From positions 678,492 to 742,491 of the forward strand of contig JAGDWI010000001.1 in NCBI GenBank assembly GCA_023269825.1: 64,000 nt of DNA, read 5' to 3'. Both the position numbers and the translations under genes were made by a program. Source of the stretch: Desulfurococcaceae archaeon (GTDB lineage Archaea > Thermoproteota > Thermoprotei_A > Sulfolobales > Desulfurococcaceae). Below are positions 44,719 to 54,658 of this stretch, in pieces (within the stretch, counting starts at the first letter, position 1; the number at the start of each line of letters is the position of its first letter). The notes under the pieces were generated by a model. That model saw only the letters and a list, made by a program, of their open reading frames with translations. It was not told where the DNA came from and did no database searches.

Positions 44719-46212
44719 ATGGTGTTTGAAAACCCCTTGGTTAAGGAAATCCTTGAGAAGTACAGAGTCTTATGGGCTATCGAGCACGCTATGTCTCTCA
44801 TGAGCTGGGATAGTGAAACATATATGCCCAGAGAAGGCTACAGAGATCGTGCAGTAGCAAGAGCCGAACTCTCACTACTACAGCAACAATTACTACTTAG
44901 ACCCGAGTTCGTTGAGCTCGTTGAAAAAGCTGATAAATACGAGGATTTAAACGACTATGAAAGAGGCGTTGTTAGAGTACTAAAGAGATCTATTAGAATA
45001 GCGAGAGCTCTCCCACCGTGGCTTGTCGCAGAGAGAGCTAAAGTCACACAGGAAGCAATGGTTGTCTGGAGAGAGGCAAGAGTCAGAAACGACTTCGACT
45101 TATTTAAACCTTATCTTGAGAAAATATTCGATTTATCTAGAAAAACAGCTGATTTCCTAGGTTGGGATAAACACCCATATGATGCCTTGCTAGATCTTTA
45201 CGAAGAAGGATTAAAGACAGAGGATGTTGACAGAATACTTGGAGTATTGAAAACAAATCTAAAACAAATAATTGACGGTGTTTTATCCAAGGGCATGTAT
45301 CCAAGAGAGCACCCACTTGAGAAAATACCCTACGAGACAGGGAAAATGGAAGCAGTTAACAAGAAAATCCTCGAGATATTGAACTACCCAATAGGGGTAC
45401 GAAGCAGATTAGATACCTCCGCTCATCCCTTCACAATTGACATGGGAATAAATGACGTGAGAATAACTACTAGATATGAGGGAGTGGACTTCAAGAGAAC
45501 AATGTTCTCAGTTATACATGAATTCGGCCACGCCCTCTACCAGCTCCAAATAGATCCAGCACTATCATATACACCGATAGGTGGAGGAGTCAGCCTCGGC
45601 GTTCATGAAGGTCAAAGCAGGTTCTGGGAGAACATTATTGGGAGAAGCCGTGAATTCGTTGAATTCGTTTACCCAATTCTGAGAGAAAACCTGGATTTCA
45701 TTAAAGATTATACTCCCAGCGACATATACTACTACTTCAACACAGTTAAACCCAGCTTCATCAGAGTTGATGCAGACGAAGTAACATATAACATGCACAT
45801 ATTACTGAGAACTGAACTTGAAAAACTAGCAATCACTGGGGAGATTAAAGTATCTGATCTACCGGAATTCTGGAATGATTACATGGAAAAACTACTGGGT
45901 ATTAGGCCTCGAACATATGGTGAGGGAGTATTACAAGACATACATTGGAGTATGGGAAGCGTAGGTTACTTCCCAACATATACTCTTGGAAACATGGTTG
46001 CAGCTTCAATGCGATACGCTATGGAAAAAGAAATTAAATTAAGGGAAAGAGTAGCTAGTGGCGAATTCGAAACTATACAAAATTGGCAGAAAGATAGAAT
46101 ACATAAATACGGTGCAACTTACCCACCCAAAGAATTATTGAGGAAGGCTATTGGAGTAGACTATGAGCCAGAACACTTGATCAGATACCTCGCTGAGAAA
46201 TACCTTAAGTAA
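44719..46212 (+). CDS. M32 family metallocarboxypeptidase
   Basis: 497 residues. The zinc motif HEFGHALYQ (HExxH) and the downstream ligand in GVSLGVHEGQSRFWENIIGRS are the M32 pattern. N-terminal EKYRVLWAIEHAMSLMSWDSETYMP matches thermostable carboxypeptidase 1. It removes C-terminal amino acids from peptides in the cytoplasm. GGTG lies 7 bases before the ATG. It is a single gene between the NnrDE gene (divergent) and the pilus locus. Confidence 0.95.
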   Translation: MVFENPLVKEILEKYRVLWAIEHAMSLMSWDSETYMPREGYRDRAVARAELSLLQQQLLLRPEFVELVEKADKYEDLNDYERGVVRVLKRSIRIARALPPWLVAERAKVTQEAMVVWREARVRNDFDLFKPYLEKIFDLSRKTADFLGWDKHPYDALLDLYEEGLKTEDVDRILGVLKTNLKQIIDGVLSKGMYPREHPLEKIPYETGKMEAVNKKILEILNYPIGVRSRLDTSAHPFTIDMGINDVRITTRYEGVDFKRTMFSVIHEFGHALYQLQIDPALSYTPIGGGVSLGVHEGQSRFWENIIGRSREFVEFVYPILRENLDFIKDYTPSDIYYYFNTVKPSFIRVDADEVTYNMHILLRTELEKLAITGEIKVSDLPEFWNDYMEKLLGIRPRTYGEGVLQDIHWSMGSVGYFPTYTLGNMVAASMRYAMEKEIKLRERVASGEFETIQNWQKDRIHKYGATYPPKELLRKAIGVDYEPEHLIRYLAEKYLK

Positions 46213-46294
46213 CATTGATTCGATTTCATAGAAACTTATACAATTTGTTTTAATAACTCCTACTATATAGATAAGTCAGGTATAGGAACCAAAT

Positions 46295-46735
46295 ATGGGT
46301 ATCTCGCAACCATACCTTGCAATATTATCAACCATGACTTTTATCGCAGTTGTTATCAGTGTATCCTTCTTCTACTTATATGTATTAGACCAATTGAATA
46401 AAACACCAGTTCTAGGAGTATACGCTGACTCCTACGTTGACTCTTACACCAATGAAACAGTATTATACATAGTTATACGCCACGAGAGGGGGAGACTGGT
46501 AGAAGTCCAGAAAATACTTTTATTCAACGAGTCTTCAACGATTACTATTGATGATTTCGACGAGTTAACTATGCTGGGTTGTAGAAACCGGGAGATCCCT
46601 GCTGGAGGAAAATGCGTTATTACTATAAGATTCCCTCCAGGATATTTCTACGAGAATAAAACATATCAGGGTATTGTATACTTCAATGAAGGAACATATC
46701 CCATCGCGTTTACTCCTTCAAAGATACTTAATTAA
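46295..46735 (+). CDS. Pilin-like single-pass protein, paralogue of the gene at 52928
   Basis: 146 residues. A short N-terminus (MGISQPYLAILSTMTFIAVVISVSFFYLYVLDQLNKTPVL) forms one long hydrophobic helix, then a beta-rich exported domain. The order K-x-PVL, strands, then RHERG is shared with the protein at 52928 (KIPVL ... RHLRG), so both belong to one family. Position just upstream of the secretion ATPase suggests a minor pilin or assembly-site protein. The usual Lys/Arg-Gly prepilin peptidase site is not evident. Confidence 0.65.
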   Translation: MGISQPYLAILSTMTFIAVVISVSFFYLYVLDQLNKTPVLGVYADSYVDSYTNETVLYIVIRHERGRLVEVQKILLFNESSTITIDDFDELTMLGCRNREIPAGGKCVITIRFPPGYFYENKTYQGIVYFNEGTYPIAFTPSKILN

Positions 46736-46804
46736 AAACCTTTTTATAGGTAAAACCGTAATTATAATTAATAGTCTATGTATTTAAACAAGGTACGCTG
46801 ATAA

Positions 46805-48268
46805 ATGTCGATCAAATTCGATGTTAAAATAAAACTCCTCTGGAAACCGGTTAACACCGATAATTGTGAAGAAGAATACTTTATTCCATCAAAGAATAAG
46901 CCATTATACATCGTCTGCATTAATAACGGTAACTACATTGTATACGATGCTGTAGTTAGAGACCCTCAGGCAATGGAAGAAATTAGGAAACTCGAGGAGA
47001 AACTATATGATTTCATAGTTGGCGAGAAATCACTCGTGGATTTACTGGATAGCATTCAGGATACGAGGTTGAAACACATTATTGAAAGACAATTCATAGG
47101 TTACGGTGTACTAGAAGCTTTTCTACTTGACCCCAATATTATAAATGCTCACATAATGGCGAATAAACCTATACAAGTAATTCACAGAGTACATGGTAAA
47201 ATGGAGACAAACATCACGTTATCACTAGAGGACGTTAAAGAACTCGCATTGAGATTAGCTGCGAGAGCTGGTAAACCGTTATCTGAAGCTTTACCTTTAG
47301 CGAGTTTCATTGAGCCAAGATATGAAGCTAGAGTAACAGTAATATATTCATCAGATATAACAATGAGACGTGACATCGTTGTTGACGTGAGAAAACAACC
47401 CGAAAAACCATGGACGATACTAAAACTGATACATTACGGGTCGCTGAGTATTGAAGAAGCTGCTTTTCTCTGGCTAATGGTAAAGTACAAAGTCCCAGTC
47501 ATAATTGTAGGGGAAATAATGACAGGTAAGACGACGCTTGCAACAGCACTAGCTTCACTCATACCCCCTGATGCGAGAGTTTTAACAGCTGAAGATGCCC
47601 CGGAGTTCAGGATACCTACATTGTATTGGACTAGAACCATGACTCGCGAGTTCGGTGAACATAAAGTAACATTCTTCGACTTAATTAAAAGCGGGGTTAG
47701 ATTATCAGTGGATTACATAATAGTTGGCGAGATACGTGGCGAGGAGGCCAGAGAGTGGGCTCACTCAATTCTACTCGGTCACGGTGCAATTACAACGTTT
47801 CACGCTGAAAGCCCTGAATCCGCGTTACTCAGATTGCTGTCACCCCCGATATCCGTTGACCCACAGGTTATAGCATTATTAAATGTCTTCGTGAAAACAA
47901 ACGTTATTGAAAGAACCCCGGGCAAAAAGGTTTTCAGGCACGAAGTCTACACCATAGAGGGAGGAAGAACTACTCCTCTCTACATATACGACCCCTTAAC
48001 TGATAAAATAATTCAAAACCCTGATGTAAAGAACCCTATATATGATTTAAGATTCATCGAGCGCATCGTGTTGGCACATAGAGTATCGAGAGAAATGCTG
48101 CACGTTGAGTACCAAGCGATGAGAAAAGCCCTAGAAGAAGCCTACATGGAGGCATTAAGCAAAGACCCCTTGCTTGAAACCCCAGATTACATGGAGATAC
48201 CGGTGATATTATATAGTAAGCTAAGCAAGTACATTACTTTAATGCATTCAACTACGTCTCAAAAGTAG
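46805..48268 (+). CDS. Type II/IV secretion (pilus assembly) ATPase
   Basis: 487 residues. An N-terminal domain (to about 150) precedes the GspE/PilB/VirB11-type ATPase: Walker A VGEIMTGKTTLATAL, Asp box LTAEDAPEFRIP, Walker B region VDYIIVGEIRGEEAREW, His box GHGAITTFHAESPESAL. It drives assembly of pilus subunits from the cytoplasmic face. It follows the pilin-like gene and precedes the membrane platform, the usual order of archaeal type IV pilus loci. The Asp and His boxes favour an archaeal assembly-type ATPase. Confidence 0.92.
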   Translation: MSIKFDVKIKLLWKPVNTDNCEEEYFIPSKNKPLYIVCINNGNYIVYDAVVRDPQAMEEIRKLEEKLYDFIVGEKSLVDLLDSIQDTRLKHIIERQFIGYGVLEAFLLDPNIINAHIMANKPIQVIHRVHGKMETNITLSLEDVKELALRLAARAGKPLSEALPLASFIEPRYEARVTVIYSSDITMRRDIVVDVRKQPEKPWTILKLIHYGSLSIEEAAFLWLMVKYKVPVIIVGEIMTGKTTLATALASLIPPDARVLTAEDAPEFRIPTLYWTRTMTREFGEHKVTFFDLIKSGVRLSVDYIIVGEIRGEEAREWAHSILLGHGAITTFHAESPESALLRLLSPPISVDPQVIALLNVFVKTNVIERTPGKKVFRHEVYTIEGGRTTPLYIYDPLTDKIIQNPDVKNPIYDLRFIERIVLAHRVSREMLHVEYQAMRKALEEAYMEALSKDPLLETPDYMEIPVILYSKLSKYITLMHSTTSQK

Positions 48269-48368
48269 AAGTATCCATGTTTTGATCCTAAGATCCCACT
48301 TGTTTAAAGTAACTTATCTTCATAAATTAAAGCGTTGAATAACTTATTCACATATTTAACTTTGAAGA

Positions 48369-48378
48369 AGTATATAAT
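48369..48378 (+). promoter_or_regulatory. TATA box before the pilus platform gene
   Basis: GTATATAATG is a strong TATA element about 50 bases before the start at 48427. The platform gene therefore seems to have its own promoter, besides any read-through from the ATPase gene 158 bases upstream. Confidence 0.5.
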
Positions 48379-48426
48379 GTAACTTGAAATCAAGAGATGG
48401 GGACTACTTACTAATTGGGGATATAA

Positions 48427-50241
48427 TTGGGTATCTCTCTGCTGAATCCGCTAAAAGACTTTAAAACATTGATCGCGGCAATTTGCCTAGTAGTGTTATT
48501 TACATTGATGGTCACTTTATCGGGATTTAATCACTTCTCACTATATATAATTCTCGTAACTTCACTTATACCACTATTATTTAACTTTAACTTCTTCGCA
48601 TCGTATGAAATTAAAACAAGGGAATTAATGACTATTAACTTACTAGTAGCGGGGAAGGGCCTGAGTTCGGAGGGCGTAAAACTGTTAAGGGTAATGTTTC
48701 AATTATTTATCTCATCGACGTTTTTAACCGCAGGTTTCACTTTAACGTATTGTTTACTTAGAGGAGTGAATTTACTGTACATTGCAATTACATTAATATG
48801 CTTTGCAGCAACAGTAGTGTTGTACAATGCTCCTAGAATCCTCGTTAAATACTGGGCTGCTCAGAGAAAAACAGCATCCGAGGTTGAATTACCTTACCTG
48901 ATTATATTGTTCCGGGTTTTATCCTCGCTTCGATTACCAATATATGATATATTCTCAGTCATCGAGGACAGCGTTGCGTTAAAAGAATGGTCGATGGAAG
49001 TATCACTAGCCAAGAAGATCTCGACTCTATCACACGTATCCTTCATCTCTGCAATGGATACTCTGTGTGCTAATCACCCATCTGATAAGGTGAGAACGCT
49101 TTTCAGAAGAATCATTATAGCAGCTATGACTGTGAGTGATGTGAAGGATATTGCGGAAAGAGTATATGACACGATATATTCCTGGTTTGAATCAAGGATC
49201 TCTAGTCTAACTGAGAACTTCACTATCATTGTTGGCTCAAGTATGCTTGCTTACTTCCTCATACCCTTAGTCGTCTTCGCGGTTGCACCTGTTTTATTTG
49301 GCAATATCTCACTAGTTCTAATTATAACTCTTAGTTTTCAAATCTTCGTGTTCTTCTTTCTGTATGCTTCAATAGCGAATTCGTATCCCACTAGCTTGGT
49401 GATTCAAGGGAGAGGAAAATACTCATATATATGCTTAGCTATGCTCATAACATCGATTGCTTTACTCTTTTACAATGTTTTCTCAAGACTTATTCTTCGT
49501 AGCAACTTCCATGTTATAGATGATTACTTATTTGTAGCTGTGATCGTGTTTGCTATGACTCCTCCTCTAATTCTCTCCGAGCTTCAAATGAGAAACGTAG
49601 CTTTATACGATGCTTTCATCAGGATGACATCGGATTCATTGGCTCTAGCTGCAGTAACAGGTGAGAATGCAGCGCAAATCCTTGAATACGAGTCAAGGAG
49701 ATATGGTAAAAACATTGTTAAAATGACTAGAAGCATACTACTCGGCTACACGAATAGAGCACTCGTGAAAACCATGATTTCTCGGGCACCAAGTATTTAC
49801 CATGCTTCATTCTTGGAAACCCTTGTGAATATTTTAACGCTGGGTTCTACACCTGAGATGCTGAAGGCTTTTACAGCGAGCTATGAGAGATTACAGGTAA
49901 TAGCATCAAATATGAGGAGATTAGCGACTAGGTTAGAGGGATTTATAATTGGTTTAGCCGCATTAATTGGGGGGTTTCTAGCCTACCTGGATAAAACATA
50001 TAACTACATGTTCAACCTGGCACGTGGTATTCAATTGCCTGGATATACTTTAATTTTTAACTATGATCCCAGCATATACGGCTTACTGAATGCTATAACA
50101 CTATTATCAATATTCTTTGTATCCTTATTAGTGGGCTTAGTGAGAAGTGGCTCCGTACACTTCAGTTTCAGAACTATTATTGCGTCATTAATTGCTTACA
50201 GTGCCACAAGATACTTATTCACTTATATTTTAGTTTCTTGA
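48427..50241 (+). CDS. Type IV pilus membrane platform protein (TadC/T2SF type)
   Basis: 604 residues with about eight to nine membrane helices in two repeats. Each repeat contains a cytoplasmic T2SF-like bundle: ELPYLIILFRVLSSLRLPIYDIFSVIED around residue 155, and MRNVALYDAFIRMTSDSLALAAVTGENAAQILEYESRRYG around residue 390. This matches the double T2SF layout of archaeal FlaJ/PilC/AapF-type proteins. It anchors the ATPase and guides pilin into the filament. The start TTG 48427 follows GGGGATA. It overlaps the convergent KaiC-like gene by 12 bases. Confidence 0.85.
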   Translation: MGISLLNPLKDFKTLIAAICLVVLFTLMVTLSGFNHFSLYIILVTSLIPLLFNFNFFASYEIKTRELMTINLLVAGKGLSSEGVKLLRVMFQLFISSTFLTAGFTLTYCLLRGVNLLYIAITLICFAATVVLYNAPRILVKYWAAQRKTASEVELPYLIILFRVLSSLRLPIYDIFSVIEDSVALKEWSMEVSLAKKISTLSHVSFISAMDTLCANHPSDKVRTLFRRIIIAAMTVSDVKDIAERVYDTIYSWFESRISSLTENFTIIVGSSMLAYFLIPLVVFAVAPVLFGNISLVLIITLSFQIFVFFFLYASIANSYPTSLVIQGRGKYSYICLAMLITSIALLFYNVFSRLILRSNFHVIDDYLFVAVIVFAMTPPLILSELQMRNVALYDAFIRMTSDSLALAAVTGENAAQILEYESRRYGKNIVKMTRSILLGYTNRALVKTMISRAPSIYHASFLETLVNILTLGSTPEMLKAFTASYERLQVIASNMRRLATRLEGFIIGLAALIGGFLAYLDKTYNYMFNLARGIQLPGYTLIFNYDPSIYGLLNAITLLSIFFVSLLVGLVRSGSVHFSFRTIIASLIAYSATRYLFTYILVS

Positions 50242-51639
50242 ATAAAGTTCAACCGCTTTAACTCTAATGAAGTTCAAGCATTCCCTCAAGCAGTCATCTA
50301 ATTCACTGCTTGTAATTGCTTCTGGTTCAACAAATCTCCTATAAGCATATATAAGCGTAGTAATTTTATCCTCCTTAATTACCCGTGTTATCTTGATCGT
50401 TGCATCTGCTATAGATGAGTGCAGATTACACGATGAGTCGTTGATGCAACTTCCTATTCTAATAACTATTTTATTCCTCGTCTTATAGTACAACATTTGC
50501 CTATATAGTTCTTTGAAGTAGAGGTCAATGTTATTAGTACCCATGGGAACGTGGACGCCGTGGAAGACTACAATATCGGGATCAATGGAGTTAACTATTT
50601 CATCCTCTTTCATCGCTAACTCGACGAGACTATACGCAAATGGATTTACCGCTCTGAAAACAACATACTCATCAACTATTTTCTCCGCAAGCTCCTTTGT
50701 TAACCCCATTTTTGCCACAGAAGACACCAGGCTGTCGCGTAGAACATTAGGTGACGTAATATAACTCAATAAGAGCATCTTAAGATCATGCTTCACTGCG
50801 AGAGCGAGGACAAAGACCAAAGTGTCACTACCGTAGACAGCGTCAGGAGGATATAATATATTAACTAGGAAACCTCTATGCAAGTGCCTTAGTTTTTCAC
50901 GTAGAACTTTACAAGGTAAATCTATTTCCTCCAGGCTCTCATGTATTTCCTCCAGTTTAGGTTGAACTCGCAGTAGAATTCCCTTATCCTCCACAATAGT
51001 GAAAGGTATCTCCGCCACGTGTATTGGTGCGCCGCGAATTTTTCTTATTTCAAGTAACCTCACAAGGTACTTATCTTCTATTCTATGCTTAAGTATGAAT
51101 ATAGCGTCAGCCATGAACTCGGCGGATGATAAACTTGATCGTTCTTCACCGTATGGAAGCTCCGAGATCAATACTATTAAACCATTCACAAGACTAGATA
51201 ACTGGTAAAAATAGTTTAGCAACCATGCTCTTTTCTCCACGTTCTCTTTCAACGACTCTAAAATAATTGTTATAGAGTCTATGACTACTACTTGAAACCC
51301 TTCCAGTATTACTTTATTCAAGGAATCAATAATACTATCAATATCCATTGATACGGGTAACTTAAGGAATCTCAGTAAACCCTTAGACTCTGCTTCAGTT
51401 AGTCTTATTCCTAGTTTATCCATGTACGAGTATAGTTTATCTTTATCCTCGTAGAACGATACATAGAGGCATTTTTTGCCGCGTAGAGCATTATGGTAAC
51501 ATATGCTTGATCCGAGAGTGGTTTTACCGGCACCCGGGTGGCCTTCTATGAGAATAGTATATGGGGATACAATTTCCCCTATTAATGCATCCAACTCATC
51601 TACACCCATAGTAAAACCACGCGTACGCTCATGAATCAT
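50230..51639 (-). CDS. KaiC/RadA-like ATPase with a degenerate second half
   Basis: About 469 residues. The N-terminal KaiC domain is complete: FTMGVDELDALIGEIVSPYTILIEGHPGAGKTTLGSSI (Walker A), catalytic-looking YVSFYEDKDKL, and Walker B FQVVVIDSITIILESL. From about 240 on, a second RecA-like unit is recognisable by DIVVFHGVHVP (Walker B-like) and LLSYIT strands, but Walker A is replaced by LYPPDAVYGSDTLVF. KaiC relatives include ArlH/FlaH, which regulate archaellum assembly. It is transcribed opposite to the platform gene and next to pilin genes. Its likely role is regulating the pilus or a signalling switch. Confidence 0.78.
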   Translation of the reverse strand: MIHERTRGFTMGVDELDALIGEIVSPYTILIEGHPGAGKTTLGSSICYHNALRGKKCLYVSFYEDKDKLYSYMDKLGIRLTEAESKGLLRFLKLPVSMDIDSIIDSLNKVILEGFQVVVIDSITIILESLKENVEKRAWLLNYFYQLSSLVNGLIVLISELPYGEERSSLSSAEFMADAIFILKHRIEDKYLVRLLEIRKIRGAPIHVAEIPFTIVEDKGILLRVQPKLEEIHESLEEIDLPCKVLREKLRHLHRGFLVNILYPPDAVYGSDTLVFVLALAVKHDLKMLLLSYITSPNVLRDSLVSSVAKMGLTKELAEKIVDEYVVFRAVNPFAYSLVELAMKEDEIVNSIDPDIVVFHGVHVPMGTNNIDLYFKELYRQMLYYKTRNKIVIRIGSCINDSSCNLHSSIADATIKITRVIKEDKITTLIYAYRRFVEPEAITSSELDDCLRECLNFIRVKAVELYSRN

Positions 51640-51758
51640 AAATACCACGCGAACTAATACCTGGCAGCATTAATCACCTTTTCTTATATTAATCTATACC
51701 AAATTTTTAAATACCAGCGGAAACGTGAACACAATTCACATTACCCATTGAGTATTAA

Positions 51759-52085
51759 CTAAGAGTGAGTTATTAGCTCTAAAAACTCAGCATCTCTACT
51801 TGTTTTAACTAGTTCCAGTAACCTCTGAGTTAACTCGGGTTTCTTCAAGTAGGAAATTATGGGGTTTAAAAAAGCGAGAGTAAACGCGTAGTCAGCTGAT
51901 AACATGTCTCCTCTGTGGTGATTCAACAGCGTTATATATAGTTTACTAGGTGATGTTAACAGTAGAGTTACACAGTCTAAACCATGGTTCATCACGCACA
52001 GAGTGTTAAGGAAGCTCAGCATGCCGGGCATGTTCTTCAGTAAGTACACTTGAACACTACGCTTCAAATCACTTAAATCCCTCAT
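51759..52085 (-). CDS. Small protein upstream of the KaiC-like gene, unknown function
   Basis: About 108 residues starting MRDLSDLKRSVQVYLL. It is mostly helical, with one short central strand segment (CVTLLLTSPSKLYITLLNHHRGD). No domain is recognised. GGTG nine bases before ATG 52085 supports this start over the longer frame from 52097. It lies about 120 bases before the KaiC-like gene on the same strand, so a shared transcript is likely. Confidence 0.65.
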   Translation of the reverse strand: MRDLSDLKRSVQVYLLKNMPGMLSFLNTLCVMNHGLDCVTLLLTSPSKLYITLLNHHRGDMLSADYAFTLAFLNPIISYLKKPELTQRLLELVKTSRDAEFLELITHS

Positions 52086-52334
52086 CTCACACGGCACCTT
52101 AATTCATTAAAACCATTCCATTCGAACACGCGGTCTAAGCATTTCAGCTACTGATTACTATGTTCGCCCCCTAGGTTAAAAAATGAATAATTACACTCTA
52201 ATCGAAACTATCATTAAATCAAGGTATTACCTAGGATTCAAGTGGATCAAGCTGTTATTCAATTACTTTCACGCATGCTTTAATACCCTATAATTAGAGT
52301 TAACAATAAATACTTTGTCTAACCATATTAATAC

Positions 52335-52769
52335 ATGGTGAAGATCGTGAGTAAAATGAGAGGAGACCTTAGTGCACCTGTTTTAGCCATAATTGTAACC
52401 ATCGGATTAATCTCCGCTGGATTAATACTCTTAGCGTGGTTCTGGTGGTTTGCACCACAGGCAGGTAAAAGCGGAGTATTAGTTGTTACAGGTCAACCTA
52501 CAATTATATGCACTACTGGCAGTGCAAAAGAATCACATGTATATATATCGGTTAAAAACATCGGTAATTCACCAGCTACAATAGAACAAGTGGTTATCGC
52601 CGGCTATGCTCAAGTGACTAGTAACGTTGTTAATGCTGGAGAATCCACGTTCATAGAAGTTGCAATGCCAAAAAAACTTTGCAGTAGCATTATGGATAAC
52701 CGCACTGTTGAAGGCGTGTTGGTAACTAACTCCGGTATATACTCAGCGACTTTTCTAGTAATTAGATAG
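52335..52769 (+). CDS. Archaeal type IV pilin-like protein
   Basis: 144 residues or slightly fewer. The N-terminus MVKIVSKMRGDLSAPVLAIIVTIGLISAGLILLAWFW is a class III signal pattern: basic residues, Arg-Gly as peptidase site, then the helix that packs in the filament core. The rest is a strand-rich globular domain (VYISVKNIGNSPATIEQVVIAG) like archaeal pilins and archaellins. GTG 52347 with GGTGA before it, or ATG 52356, may be the true start. It is probably the main or a minor pilin of the locus. Confidence 0.78.
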   Translation: MVKIVSKMRGDLSAPVLAIIVTIGLISAGLILLAWFWWFAPQAGKSGVLVVTGQPTIICTTGSAKESHVYISVKNIGNSPATIEQVVIAGYAQVTSNVVNAGESTFIEVAMPKKLCSSIMDNRTVEGVLVTNSGIYSATFLVIR

Positions 52770-52927
52770 AATTTCGTAAAACACTGCTGACTTAAACCCG
52801 TGAACCAGTTTGAGTTCATTTTCTATTATTTTCCCGTTTTAAACCTATTGAAGCATGATTATACTATTATTGAGATACACTTATAACTATATTTCCCGTG
52901 AAGTAAGTAAGTATAAGACGTGGTAGT

Positions 52928-53371
52928 ATGGGAGTAGAGTACGCTGTGTTAGCAATAATGACGAGTATAGCTCTAATCATTATAATTACTAGTTCGCTAT
53001 TTCTTTACCTACACATGATAAGCGAATCAAGTAAAATCCCCGTTCTCGAAGGTTCAGTCGTTACCAGGGAATATAATGAGTCTCTTGAATTAATATTAAC
53101 TATGAGGCATTTACGAGGCGAATCATCTGAGTTAAAGCAAATTGACATAACAACCGATCAGGGCATGGTGCAGTTAGTCCCCCCATTCCTTGAATTAAAT
53201 AATTCAATTGAGGTGAAAACACTTGGTTTACTAAACAATAAAATCATTTTGCCTGGAAGTACTTCAAGAGTTATTGTAATCATGCCTAGAAGTTATTTCA
53301 GCACAGGAAAAGAATACGGTATACTGATCGTACTTGATAAATACACTCTTACATTGACACTAAGCATGTAG
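52928..53371 (+). CDS. Pilin-like single-pass protein, paralogue of the gene at 46295
   Basis: 147 residues: one N-terminal hydrophobic helix (YAVLAIMTSIALIIIITSSLFLYLHMISE) and a beta-rich outer domain. KIPVL, then EYNESLELILTMRHLRGESSELKQI match the layout of the protein at 46295. It closes the pilus locus on the right side. Whether it is built into a pilus or anchors the base is unknown. A TATA-like stretch near 52880-52900 suggests its own promoter. Confidence 0.65.
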   Translation: MGVEYAVLAIMTSIALIIIITSSLFLYLHMISESSKIPVLEGSVVTREYNESLELILTMRHLRGESSELKQIDITTDQGMVQLVPPFLELNNSIEVKTLGLLNNKIILPGSTSRVIVIMPRSYFSTGKEYGILIVLDKYTLTLTLSM

Positions 53372-53575
53372 GAACACGTATTTAACTATGGATTAATCAT
53401 GCCCGATCTCTCTTAAGAACAAAGGCCCGACAAGCAATGTTTAAGACTACACGTTCTCCTTATAAGGTAATTTACCTCGCTCTATGAGTTGATTAAAGCA
53501 ATGAATTTCTAATTAAGACAAGTTTATTAACCCTTCGTTAATTTAATAAACAGCCAGGGCAGTAGGTTGGACAAA

Positions 53576-54658
53576 ATGTCCAAGCTAATGAATATTGTGT
53601 TTTCAGCGTTGATTTCAATGATGCTACTTTATTCACTTAACAATGTCGTTGTCGTAATGAGTAATCAGCAAGCAGTTGTAACGGATGCTTTACAAAGATC
53701 AGTTAATATCACTGTTCCACCTGGAAAAATCGTTTCATTAGCACCATTTATAACGGAGACTCTGGCCTACCTCGGTGTCGATGACCACATTGTTGCCGCT
53801 GACAGTTTATCTTTTGATTCATGGTATATGAACATTGGTGTAAAGCTAAAAGAACGAGGTGTTAAATCAGTTGGAGGATACTGGTGGTCAACCGTAAACA
53901 TTGATGAAATACTTGCTTTACAACCTGACCTCGTTCTCGCTGATGCAGGTGCTCATAAACCATTACTAAGTACACTTGAGTCATATAATTTAACCATGTT
54001 ATTCCTATATGGGGGATCTGCTAAGAGTTTGAACGAGGCATATAGTGACATATACACGCTAGGTCTATTATTCAATAAGACAAACATAGCTGTAAACTTG
54101 ATCAATGAAATTGAGTCGAGTTTTGCGGAGACAAGGAGAAGCATACAGGCTTCAGGGTTAAGTGACCTGAAAGTACTTATAGTTATCGACTTTTGGCAAG
54201 GTATATGGGTAGTGGGAAAAGCTACTTTCCTAGATGACGTTTTATCTAAGCTGGGTTTAGTGAACGCTGCATCAATTTATGGCTGGGGCGTAGTCAACAT
54301 TGAGCAAATAATTAGTTGGAGCCCGGATCTTATCTTAGTAGCTAATATGACTAATGTTTCAAATGAAACAATTAAGGCCTCGGGATTATATGATCTTGGG
54401 AAACTAGTTATCGTGCTTAACTACACTGAAACAGACATGTTGATGCGCCCCGGGCCACTGCTAATATATGCGCCTAAAGTAATTAATGAAACTCTAATGA
54501 GAGCATTTAAGACAAGCAATACTGCACAGAGTACTACGCAGATTGAACACGTGAGTGAAAAAGATCTAGCCACTCTGGTAATTATTGTTGCCTTCACGGC
54601 TCTAGCATTTGGTTTAACAGGGTACTATATAGGGTATAGAAAAGGTGTTAAACACTGA
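53576..54658 (+). CDS. Substrate-binding protein of a metal-chelate ABC importer (BtuF/FecB type)
   Basis: About 360 residues. A hydrophobic signal (MNIVFSALISMMLLYSLNNVVVV) precedes the binding fold: KIVSLAPFITETLAYLGVDDHIVAADS, ALQPDLVLADAGAHKPLLSTL, WSPDLILVANMTN. A single C-terminal membrane helix (LATLVIIVAFTALAFGLTGYYIG) anchors it outside the cell. It captures a metal chelate such as cobalamin, a siderophore or haem and hands it to the permease. AGGTTGG lies 5 bases before ATG 53576. It overlaps the permease gene by a few bases. Confidence 0.88.
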   Translation: MSKLMNIVFSALISMMLLYSLNNVVVVMSNQQAVVTDALQRSVNITVPPGKIVSLAPFITETLAYLGVDDHIVAADSLSFDSWYMNIGVKLKERGVKSVGGYWWSTVNIDEILALQPDLVLADAGAHKPLLSTLESYNLTMLFLYGGSAKSLNEAYSDIYTLGLLFNKTNIAVNLINEIESSFAETRRSIQASGLSDLKVLIVIDFWQGIWVVGKATFLDDVLSKLGLVNAASIYGWGVVNIEQIISWSPDLILVANMTNVSNETIKASGLYDLGKLVIVLNYTETDMLMRPGPLLIYAPKVINETLMRAFKTSNTAQSTTQIEHVSEKDLATLVIIVAFTALAFGLTGYYIGYRKGVKH

